Both the position numbers and the translations under genes were made by a program. A stretch of 64,000 bases of DNA. Source: Myxococcota bacterium (GTDB lineage Bacteria; Myxococcota_A; UBA9160; SMWR01). Below the pieces are notes generated by a model, which searched no databases, was not told where the DNA came from, and worked only from the letters and a program-made list of their open reading frames with translations. This document shows positions 52,940 to 60,404 of this stretch, in pieces. The stretch's first letter is position 1, and every line of letters begins with the position of its first letter. Location: the NCBI GenBank assembly GCA_022447545.1, contig JAKVBI010000011.1:310001-374000 (forward strand), given 5' to 3'.

Positions 52940-53515
52940 TCAGCGACTGTCGTCGATGACCCCTTCAATCCAATCCACTGCCGACGCCAGGTCATCGAAC
53001 ACCTGGTCCCAAGGCACCTCACGCCGCTCTTCCGTCGCACTTCCGTGTCCACTGCGCACGAGAATGCGAATCGCACCCAGGGCACGGCCCAATTCCAGAT
53101 CCGACGCCGCATCTCCAATGACGAACCCCGGCGACGAGAGATCGAAACCGAGATCTCGGGCCGCCTGCTCTGCCAACGCGGTGCCCGGTTTGCGACACGT
53201 ACAGGCCGCATCGGGGTGATGTGGACATGCATAGATCCCTGCAACCCTGACGCCCGCTGCTTCGAGGAGAGCCTCCATCCGTTCGTGGATCTGGGCGAGC
53301 CGATCGAGATCCATGTAACCCCGGCCGACAGCAGACTGGTTCGTAACGACGACGGGGACCACCCCCAGGGCCTCCAATCTGCGGAGCGCCTGGGGCACCC
53401 CGTCGATCAGCTCGACCCCGTCGGGATCGGTCAGGTAGTTGCGCTCGACGATGAGGGTGCCGTCCCGATCGAGGATCGCGTACGGGCGGCGGCTCGAAGT
53501 ACCGGGCTCTGTCAT
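52940..53515 (-). CDS. gmhB: D-glycero-D-manno-heptose 1,7-bisphosphate 7-phosphatase
   Basis: A 191-residue HAD phosphatase. The nucleophile motif is D-R-D-G-T-L, V-V-T-N-Q-S follows, and the zinc knuckle C-P-H-H-P-D-A-A-C-T-C-R-K-P is diagnostic of GmhB; G-D-A-A-S-D carries the last acids. It removes the 7-phosphate during heptose-nucleotide synthesis. The ATG at 53515 was chosen over 53641 because the HAD motif lies right after it. The related hddA and gmhA lie across the divergent region on the plus strand, so the pathway is split between both strands. Confidence 0.92.
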   Translation of the reverse strand: MTEPGTSSRRPYAILDRDGTLIVERNYLTDPDGVELIDGVPQALRRLEALGVVPVVVTNQSAVGRGYMDLDRLAQIHERMEALLEAAGVRVAGIYACPHHPDAACTCRKPGTALAEQAARDLGFDLSSPGFVIGDAASDLELGRALGAIRILVRSGHGSATEERREVPWDQVFDDLASAVDWIEGVIDDSR

Positions 53516-53657
53516 GGCGACGATGAGCGTAGAGCACTGGAGAGCCGACGGGCAGCCAACTGCACGCGCACGCGCTGGCAGGGTGTGCGCAGCTTTCCTC
53601 CCAAGTGCCATTTGCTCTCTTTTCCCTGTTTTTTCAGGCACTTGCAGCGCATTTTCC

Positions 53658-53687
53658 TAGACCGAATGGGTCCTGGCGCGGTATCCT
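53658..53687 (+). promoter_or_regulatory. Candidate sigma-70 promoter for the heptose/epimerase operon
   Basis: TAGACC (53658-53663) and TATCCT (53682-53687) are separated by 18 bp, each matching four of six consensus positions. The -10 is 45 nt before the ATG at 53732. Confidence 0.38.
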
Positions 53688-53731
53688 CGAAACTCGCGCG
53701 ATGAGAGCGTCTTTGGATGGGGGCGCAGTGC

Positions 53732-54844
53732 ATGCGGGTATTGGTCACCGGTGGAGCAGGTTTCATCGGGTCCCACACCACGGATCGACTGATCGAACGA
53801 GGCCATGAAGTGCGGGTGCTCGACAGTCTCGAGCTGCCCGTCCACCAGACGGGTGCGCCGGCCTACCTCGCCCCAGAGGTCGAGTTCATTCATGGTGACG
53901 TCACACAACGTCAGGACCTGCTGGCCGCGCTCGATGGGATCGAAGCCGTCTACCACTTCGCCGCATACCAGGACTACCTGCCCGACTTCAGCCGCTTCTT
54001 CCAGGTCAATGCGGCGGGCACCGCGCTGCTCTACGAACTGGCGGTGGAGCACGAAATCCCCCTGAAAAAGATCGTGACCGCATCCTCCCAGGCAGTCGCT
54101 GGCGAGGGGCGTTACCGGTGCGAGTCCAAACACGAATTCGTGCCGGACATGCGGAGTGAGGCCACCCTGCGGGCCGGCCGCTACGACCACGACTGCCCCA
54201 CCTGTGGCTCACCCGCCAGTTGGAACCCCACGGATACCGCGGTTGCCCAACCTCAGAGTGCGTACGGTTTATCGAAGCACGCACAGGAACGCATCGCCCT
54301 CTCCCTCGGCGCCCGCTACGACATCCCCAGCGTCGCTATGCGCTACTCCATCGTCCAAGGCCCCCGTCAGTCCCCCCACAACGCATATTCCGGAGCGTGC
54401 CGGGTCTTTTGCTTGAGTTTTCTGAGTGACCAAGAGCCCCCGATCTACGAAGACGGCCAACAGATACGCGACTTCGTCAACATCCACGATGTCATCGATG
54501 CGAACCTCCTGGTACTCGAAAACGACGAGGCCAACGGGCGCGTCTTCAACGTGGGAGGGGGGCGCGCATACACGGTGGCCGAATTCGCACGCATCACCGC
54601 ATCGGCATTCGGCCGGGACTACGAGCCCACGCCATCCGGGCGCTATCGCTTCGGAGACACGCGGCACATCTTCTCGGACTGCTCGGAGTTGCGCGGACTC
54701 GGATGGGAGCCCAAGCGCGATGCCGCACACAGCGTCGCAGAATACGTGAACTGGCTGCGCGAGCAGGACGATCTCGATGACATCCTCGACCGCGCCAACC
54801 AGCGCATGCAGCAACTTGGCGTGGTTCGGGAGATCGAGACGTGA
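53732..54844 (+). CDS. NAD-dependent epimerase, dTDP-L-rhamnose 4-epimerase-like
   Basis: A 370-residue extended SDR. The Rossmann motif is G-G-A-G-F-I-G-S, the active site is Y-G-L-S-K, and the sugar part has G-P-R-Q and E-D-G-Q-Q-I-R-D-F-V-N. The characteristic insertion of rhamnose 4-epimerases is present, with one cysteine pair (D-C-P-T-C-G) kept and the first reduced to Y-R-C-E-S-K. It could make dTDP-6-deoxy-talose or a related sugar. ATG at 53732 opens the Rossmann strand. Its stop overlaps the hddA start (GTGA). Confidence 0.85.
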   Translation: MRVLVTGGAGFIGSHTTDRLIERGHEVRVLDSLELPVHQTGAPAYLAPEVEFIHGDVTQRQDLLAALDGIEAVYHFAAYQDYLPDFSRFFQVNAAGTALLYELAVEHEIPLKKIVTASSQAVAGEGRYRCESKHEFVPDMRSEATLRAGRYDHDCPTCGSPASWNPTDTAVAQPQSAYGLSKHAQERIALSLGARYDIPSVAMRYSIVQGPRQSPHNAYSGACRVFCLSFLSDQEPPIYEDGQQIRDFVNIHDVIDANLLVLENDEANGRVFNVGGGRAYTVAEFARITASAFGRDYEPTPSGRYRFGDTRHIFSDCSELRGLGWEPKRDAAHSVAEYVNWLREQDDLDDILDRANQRMQQLGVVREIET

Positions 54845-55830
54845 TCATCTCCCAGACACCGCTGCGGGTTTCCTTCGCGGGAGGCGGAACCGACTTCTCG
54901 GACTACTACGAGCGAAACGAGGGTCTGGTGGTTTCGACGGCCATCGACAAATTCGCCTACGTAGTGGTCAAGGAGCGCTTCGATGACGCCATCTACCTGA
55001 ACTACATGAAGAAGGAAATCTGCGACGAGGTCGACGAGGTCCAGCACGACCTCATTCGCGAAGCCATGCGACTGAGTGGTGTCGACCGGGGCGTAGAAAT
55101 CACATTGCTCTCGGACATCCCCTCCGAGGGGGCGGGTCTCGGCTCTTCGAGCAGTTTCACGGTGGGCTTACTCAACGCCCTCTACACCTACCAGGGCATG
55201 CAGGTCCCAGCGGAGCGACTGGCCGAGGAGGCCTGTACCATCGAGATCGAGCGCCTGGGAAAGCCCATCGGAAAACAGGACCAGTACATTGCGGCTTTCG
55301 GCGGGTTGCGATCCTTTACCTTTCAGCGCGACGGACGAGTCGAAACCGAGTTGCTGACCATCTCATCCCTGCGAATCCGTGAACTCGAAATGCGCCTTCG
55401 CCTCTACTTCACTGGCCGAACCCGTTCCGCCGACGCGATCCTCGAAGAGCAGAAAGAGAAGATCGACGAGCGAATGGCAGAACTCGACGCCATCAAGCAG
55501 TTGGCCGTGGAACTGCGGAGGAACCTGGAAGAAGACCAGATCGAGCAACTCGGCGAAATACTCCACGCCAACTGGACCCTCAAACGAAAGCTGGCGTCGG
55601 CGATCAGCGACGGCCCGATCGAAGAGATGTACGAGCGGGCGCGGTCCCATGGGGCTCTGGGGGGAAAGGTATGTGGTGCGGGTGGAGGAGGCTTCCTGCT
55701 CGTCTACACCCCCGCCGAGAAACAGGATCAACTATCCAGGGGGATGGAGGAGTATCGCCTCATGCCGTTCCGGTCCGAACGAGACGGGAGCAAAGTGATC
55801 TTCAACTATCGCCGGGATGTCTGGAAATGA
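54841..55830 (+). CDS. hddA: D-glycero-alpha-D-manno-heptose 7-phosphate kinase
   Basis: A 329-residue GHMP kinase. P-L-R-V-S-F-A-G-G-G-T-D-F is the N-terminal signature of heptose-7-phosphate kinases, the ATP loop is G-A-G-L-G-S-S-S-S-F, and G-G-K-V-C-G-A-G-G-G-G-F is motif 3. It phosphorylates C1 of heptose 7-phosphate in the GDP-heptose route. The GTG start overlaps the epimerase stop by 4 nt, and its stop overlaps gmhA (ATGA), giving a translationally coupled trio. hddA rather than hldE implies the alpha-configured GDP-heptose branch. Confidence 0.88.
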   Translation: MIISQTPLRVSFAGGGTDFSDYYERNEGLVVSTAIDKFAYVVVKERFDDAIYLNYMKKEICDEVDEVQHDLIREAMRLSGVDRGVEITLLSDIPSEGAGLGSSSSFTVGLLNALYTYQGMQVPAERLAEEACTIEIERLGKPIGKQDQYIAAFGGLRSFTFQRDGRVETELLTISSLRIRELEMRLRLYFTGRTRSADAILEEQKEKIDERMAELDAIKQLAVELRRNLEEDQIEQLGEILHANWTLKRKLASAISDGPIEEMYERARSHGALGGKVCGAGGGGFLLVYTPAEKQDQLSRGMEEYRLMPFRSERDGSKVIFNYRRDVWK

Positions 55831-56420
55831 AGGGCTATCCCGAGTATCCGACACCGGACGCGTACTTCACACGAGTAGGCGAACTGCTCGACAGCCTCGT
55901 GGAGCCGAGCCACCGTTTCGCGGAAACCCTGTTCACCGCCTTCGAGGCCGAGGCCACCATCTTTCTGGCAGGCAACGGCGGCAGCGCGGCCGCGGCATCC
56001 CATTTCGGTCAAGACCTGGCCAAGGGCACTTTGTCGTCCATGGACGCCGTCAAGCGCTTCCGGGTAGCCCCCCTAACCGACAACGTCGGTTACATCACGG
56101 CCCTGGCCAACGACGAGGGATACGAAAGCATCTTCGAGCAGCAACTGCGCAACCTCGCCCGCCCGGGGGATGTACTCATCGCCATCAGTGGCTCCGGCAA
56201 TTCCCCCAACATCCTACGGGCCGTGGAATACGCCAACGCCACGAACATGACCACCATCGGTGTCACGGGCTTCGATGGCGGAAAGCTCCGCGAGCAGGTG
56301 GACCAGGAGGTCCACGTTCCCGTGGATGACATGGGGATGTGCGAAGCCCTGCACGGAGTCGTCTTTCACTACGCGATGGCCCACCTGCGCCAGCGCTTGT
56401 CCAGGCTGGAAAGGCCCTGA
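55827..56420 (+). CDS. gmhA: D-sedoheptulose 7-phosphate isomerase
   Basis: A 197-residue SIS-domain isomerase. A-G-N-G-G-S-A-A-A-A-S-H-F is the GmhA phosphate-binding motif, I-S-G-S-G-N-S-P-N-I the second, and the E-A-L-H-G-V-V-F-H segment carries the late active-site residues. It makes D-glycero-D-manno-heptose 7-phosphate, the substrate for hddA. Its ATG overlaps the hddA stop by 4 nt (55827-55830). The nucleotidyltransferase that would complete the route is not in the window. Confidence 0.92.
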   Translation: MKGYPEYPTPDAYFTRVGELLDSLVEPSHRFAETLFTAFEAEATIFLAGNGGSAAAASHFGQDLAKGTLSSMDAVKRFRVAPLTDNVGYITALANDEGYESIFEQQLRNLARPGDVLIAISGSGNSPNILRAVEYANATNMTTIGVTGFDGGKLREQVDQEVHVPVDDMGMCEALHGVVFHYAMAHLRQRLSRLERP

Positions 56421-56464
56421 CCGCACGACCTACCAGCCGCCACCGCGTCGAACCGGGCCCGCGC

Positions 56465-58312
56465 GTGACGAGCACGCGAGACCATGGTCGTTCCTTGCGG
56501 AAAATTCCCTTTGGGCTCCTGGCCACTCTGTTGACCTGCAGCCTCGGCGCATTGGCGGAACCCTCTTCTCCCGCTCCAACGCCCCAGGAACCGGGGCTCC
56601 GAGAACTGACGACCTCTCGAGACCCCTGGCAGAAGGAGCTCGACCGAAAGGAATTCAACGGGGAAACCCGCCCTGTGCTCTCGGGCAGATCCCAACAGTT
56701 TCGACTCACCGTACCGCCACACAGTGGCCTGGAGATCGGCTACGCGGTGTGGTCGCCCCTCGGCTACGTGCGAAACCTGCCCGTCAAATTCCGAGTCGTG
56801 TTCGAAGATGAACAAGGTCGCCAGGTATTGCTCGACCGGCGAATCCCAGCCAATACCCCCAAGTCTTACGACCGGTGGCACGACACGATGCTCTCGCTCG
56901 AAGAGCTCGCGGGGCGCACGGGCACCCTGACCCTCGAAGCGAGCCGCCGCGATGCAACCCCTGCGCCGCTCGCATTCTGGAACCCGCCGCGATTGCGAAC
57001 CGAGCGAAACTCGACCCAACCGAACCTCATCCTGCTCTCGATCGACACTCTCCGCGCCGACCACCTTGGAAGCTACGGCTACACTCGTCCCACGAGCCCG
57101 AACATCGACCGGATGGCAGCCGAAGGGGTCCGCTTCGATCAGGCCTTTGCAACCTCCAACTGGACCCTGCCCTCACACGCTTCCCTGTTCACGGGTCGAC
57201 TGCCCTGGCATCACGGCGCCAGACACTACGGTCTGGGGAGCCCGCTCCCGCCGGACGAAACGACCCTGGCGGAGATCCTCTGGGAGGAGAACTACGACAC
57301 CGCGGGATTCGTGGGGGGGGTCTTCGTCACGGGGAGCCTGGGCTTCGACCAGGGTTTCGACCAATACGTCGACCCGGGTTACGCGACGTTCAAGACCGTC
57401 CCGTTCCGGGAGACTCTTCGGCGAGCGAAGAGTTGGATGCAAACGCGGCGCGGTCGCCCCTTCTTCGCGTTTCTGCACACGTACCAGGTCCACATGCCCT
57501 ACACACCGCCCACACCCTACGACCGGATGTTCGACGATGAATACGAGGGGCCTTTTGCGCGCAGCTTCTCTTCCGATGATTACGCGCCCTACCGGTGGAC
57601 CGATGCTCTGGATCCAAGGGTCGTCGACCACATTCGTGCTTTGTACGACGGAGGGATTCGCCAGACCGACCAGGAGGTGGGGGATCTGATGCGATTCATC
57701 GAGACCCACTCAGAGGTCGGCGATACCTGCATCGTTCTGCTCTCGGACCACGGAGAGGAGTTCAAGGAACACGATAATCTCCTCCACCACTCCCCCAAAC
57801 TCTACGAAGAATTGATCCGAATCCCCCTCATCTTCTGGTGCCCCACCCTCTTCGAGGGCGGACGCGTCGTCGATGCACCGGTGTCGTTGGTCGACGTGCT
57901 CCCGACCCTGGCCCAGTTGGCGGGTGTTTCCCCACCCGAAGGCCTGGACGGCTCTAGCCTGCACGCTGCATTACACGGCGGGACACTCGATCCACAGCGG
58001 GTGGCCTTCGCGGAAGTCAGTGGATCGACTCAGGAAAAGCCCGGCTCGGTCACTGCCGTGCGAACCCACCGCTTCAAGCTCATCTCGTCGAGCCTGGGCG
58101 GCCAGGAGCGCCTGGAACTGTACGACCTGGAGTCGGACCCAGGGGAACAGCGAGACATCGCGGCCGAGAATCCGGACGTCGTGAGTGAATTGACCGAATA
58201 CCTGCGACACACGGGCGCGCCTTCTTCGGAAAATAGCCCCCAGACTACGCCAGAATGGGACGCAGACCCCATGACCTTGAAACGCCTACGTGAGTTGGGA
58301 TACATCCACTGA
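56465..58312 (+). CDS. Secreted sulfatase-fold protein with threonine at the nucleophile site
   Basis: A 615-residue alkaline-phosphatase-superfamily protein. A signal peptide (I-P-F-G-L-L-A-T-L-L-T-C-S-L-G-A-L-A) and a 120-residue beta-rich N-terminal part precede the sulfatase core. Metal acids are in L-S-I-D194-T and L-L-S-D-H-G; the active-site segment is W-T234-L-P-S-H-A-S-L-F-T-G, where sulfatases have C/S-x-P-S-R, so formylglycine formation is not expected. Candidate roles are phosphodiester or phosphoglycan transfer or hydrolysis. Start is GTG 56465 (TTG 56495 is also possible). It follows gmhA by 44 nt. Confidence 0.83.
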   Translation: MTSTRDHGRSLRKIPFGLLATLLTCSLGALAEPSSPAPTPQEPGLRELTTSRDPWQKELDRKEFNGETRPVLSGRSQQFRLTVPPHSGLEIGYAVWSPLGYVRNLPVKFRVVFEDEQGRQVLLDRRIPANTPKSYDRWHDTMLSLEELAGRTGTLTLEASRRDATPAPLAFWNPPRLRTERNSTQPNLILLSIDTLRADHLGSYGYTRPTSPNIDRMAAEGVRFDQAFATSNWTLPSHASLFTGRLPWHHGARHYGLGSPLPPDETTLAEILWEENYDTAGFVGGVFVTGSLGFDQGFDQYVDPGYATFKTVPFRETLRRAKSWMQTRRGRPFFAFLHTYQVHMPYTPPTPYDRMFDDEYEGPFARSFSSDDYAPYRWTDALDPRVVDHIRALYDGGIRQTDQEVGDLMRFIETHSEVGDTCIVLLSDHGEEFKEHDNLLHHSPKLYEELIRIPLIFWCPTLFEGGRVVDAPVSLVDVLPTLAQLAGVSPPEGLDGSSLHAALHGGTLDPQRVAFAEVSGSTQEKPGSVTAVRTHRFKLISSSLGGQERLELYDLESDPGEQRDIAAENPDVVSELTEYLRHTGAPSSENSPQTTPEWDADPMTLKRLRELGYIH

Positions 58313-58346
58313 AGTCCTAGCCATCGCGGAGACACGGAGAACACCG

Positions 58347-59246
58347 ATGACCCAAAACATTCCGAAATTCAGCATCGTCACCCCCATCCTGACACTCAGG
58401 AATCGCGAAGAAAGCTGGGAGGCCTCGGCTGGCCCCAGCGAACTGCGAGAGATCGCATCTACCGCCGACCGCCTCGGCTACTTCTACCTCACCTGCAGCG
58501 AGCATGTCGGCATCCCGACTTCCGTGGCAGCCACGCGAGGCCCCCGCTACTACGATCCCCTCGCCACCTTTGGCTACATGGCAGCCGTCACCGAGAAAAT
58601 CCGATTCTTCACCAACATCGTGGTGCTCCCCTACCACCACCCCCTGGCCGTGGCGAAACGGTACGGCACCCTCGACGTGATGTCCGAGGGTCGCCTGATG
58701 CTCGGAGTGGGGGTCGGGAGCCTGCGCGAGGAGTTCGAACTGCTTGGCGCGGAGTTCGAAAAGCGCGGTGAAATCTACAGCGAGGCCCTCCTCGCACTGC
58801 GCGCGGCCCTGGGGAAGCGCCAACCCGTCTTTCACGGTGAGCACTTCGACTTCTCAGACTTCATCATCGATCCCTGCGCGGTCCAGCAACAGATGCCCAT
58901 CTGGCTGGGAGGGCGCACACCTCTCTCACTCCGGCGTGCACTGGCAGCAGGCGACGGCTGGGCTCCCTTTTCCCTGAGTGCCCAAGACGTTGCCGCCCTG
59001 CTCGAACGTGCTCAGGAGTGGCCCGAGTGGCAGGAACGCAGCGCTCCCCTCGACGTGGCTCTGGCACCGGCCCAGTCCGGTGATGCGACCCGGGGAAGCG
59101 GCCTCGACAGCCTCTGCGTGGGAATCGAAAAAACACTCGACGCAGGAGCAACGGTGATCCAATTCAGTTTGGGGGCGACTTCCTGCACCCATTACCTGGA
59201 GCAGATCGAAGCCATTGCCGAGCGGGTCATGCCGCGTTTCCGCTAA
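58347..59246 (+). CDS. LLM class (F420-type) oxidoreductase
   Basis: A 299-residue luciferase-like protein with F-S-I-V-T-P-I-L, the C-S-E-H-V-G-I-P motif, N-I-V-V-L-P-Y-H-H-P, L-G-V-G-V-G-S-L-R-E-E-F and I-W-L-G-G. Length favours an F420-type or TIGR03619-like member. CGGAGA precedes the ATG at 58347. It starts 34 nt after the sulfatase-like gene, but function links it to the following catabolic genes rather than to the polysaccharide cluster. A 9-bp stem overlaps its stop codon. Confidence 0.9.
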   Translation: MTQNIPKFSIVTPILTLRNREESWEASAGPSELREIASTADRLGYFYLTCSEHVGIPTSVAATRGPRYYDPLATFGYMAAVTEKIRFFTNIVVLPYHHPLAVAKRYGTLDVMSEGRLMLGVGVGSLREEFELLGAEFEKRGEIYSEALLALRAALGKRQPVFHGEHFDFSDFIIDPCAVQQQMPIWLGGRTPLSLRRALAAGDGWAPFSLSAQDVAALLERAQEWPEWQERSAPLDVALAPAQSGDATRGSGLDSLCVGIEKTLDAGATVIQFSLGATSCTHYLEQIEAIAERVMPRFR

Positions 59247-59253
59247 ACGCGGC
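59231..59253. terminator. Stem-loop between two convergent genes
   Basis: GCCGCGTTT (59231-59239), a 5-nt loop, and AAACGCGGC (59245-59253) form a perfect 9-bp stem spanning the stop codon at 59244-59246. It may end transcription from both sides; no T-tract follows. Confidence 0.5.
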
Positions 59254-59264
59254 GCGACGCCCGG

Positions 59265-60050
59265 TCAACTCTTGGCAGCCGACTCCTTGACCTGCCGGGT
59301 CAGCTCGGCCGCATCTCCCAGAGCAGCGAGATGAGGACCCGCCTGGAGATCCCCCCCGGTGCGGATGATGGAACGACTCCCTCGAGCCTCCATGGCGGTG
59401 TGCACATAGCGCTTGTTGACCGCCACCACCGCCGGTGACGTCTGAGCGATTCCCTCCGCCACTTCGAGCACGCTTTGTTCGAGATCCTCGGGAGCAAAGG
59501 CGCGATTGATGAGGCCGATGCGCTCGGCCTCCTCGCCCGAGTAGGCGCGGGCAGTCAGATGCAGCTCCATGGCGTGGCGGGGGGAGAGGTGAACGGGAAA
59601 CCAGCCGAAATCCGGCAACGCAAAACGTAGGACCGGGTGACTGAGTTGGGCATCGAGAGCCGCGTAGGCGAGGTCGCAGGCCCCCACCAGCTCCAGCCCA
59701 CCCGCCATCGCATACCCGTGCACCTGGGCGATCACCGGCTTCGCAAGATCCCACAGTGACATCCATCCCTCGCTGGCATGACGCGCCCACTGCATCCCGA
59801 CCTGAGGGGTGAAGTACGGCTGGTCGGATCCAAGATCGGACTTCAGGTCGTAGCCCGACGAGAAGCAGGAACCGGCACCCCGTACGATGGAAACGTGCAC
59901 GCCATCGTCCCCGTCGGCCCGCTGCAGACAATCGAGAAGTTCTCCCCGCATGGCGTTGTTGATGGCGTTGCGGCGCTCGGGACGGTTCAAGCTGATACGC
60001 CGCACCTTGGGTGCGGGCTCCTCTACCGTAATGAACTCGTAATCGCTCAC
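59265..60050 (-). CDS. Enoyl-CoA hydratase/isomerase family protein
   Basis: A 261-residue crotonase. R-P-E-R-R-N-A-I-N starts the core, the oxyanion loop is F-S-S-G-Y-D-L, and the active region is M-A-G-G-L-E-L-V-G-A-C-D. In the second catalytic position the segment is F-A-L-P-D-F-G-W, with D rather than the usual E, so activity may be isomerase- or hydrolase-like instead of hydratase. Start is GTG at 60050 with GGAGG before it. It is convergent with the LLM gene and divergent from the acyl-CoA ligase at 60405. Confidence 0.9.
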   Translation of the reverse strand: MSDYEFITVEEPAPKVRRISLNRPERRNAINNAMRGELLDCLQRADGDDGVHVSIVRGAGSCFSSGYDLKSDLGSDQPYFTPQVGMQWARHASEGWMSLWDLAKPVIAQVHGYAMAGGLELVGACDLAYAALDAQLSHPVLRFALPDFGWFPVHLSPRHAMELHLTARAYSGEEAERIGLINRAFAPEDLEQSVLEVAEGIAQTSPAVVAVNKRYVHTAMEARGSRSIIRTGGDLQAGPHLAALGDAAELTRQVKESAAKS

Positions 60051-60404
60051 CTGCCCCCTCCTTCATTCACTCCGTGGAAACGCTTCACGTCCACCTGCGA
60101 GCGCGACGTGACTTCGTCTCGCACAGGCGCAGTATGACACACGGCCACGGTTCGAAACGCTTGCCCATCCGGGTTCCGCCCACTCGGCGAAGACAGCCTC
60201 TCCCCATCCAATCACTCGACAGTCTCCGGCAACCAGGCCGAAGCACCTGGCCACTCACTTCGAGGGAACTGCGGCAGAAACGAAGAGCACCTTTCTCGCG
60301 ACGGAACCTCGGCAGACCGTTGCGCAGATGGAAGGACGCAACAGCAACCCCCGCCGGCCTGGAGTGCGTGATACCTTCGGCCCAAGCATGGGAGGACACC
60401 GGCA
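60051..60404. other. 354-bp divergent intergenic region
   Basis: Lies between the divergent enoyl-CoA hydratase and acyl-CoA ligase genes, so it should carry both promoters. No convincing -10/-35 pair, repeat or RNA gene was found. The ligase ribosome site GGGAGG is near its right end. Confidence 0.5.
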
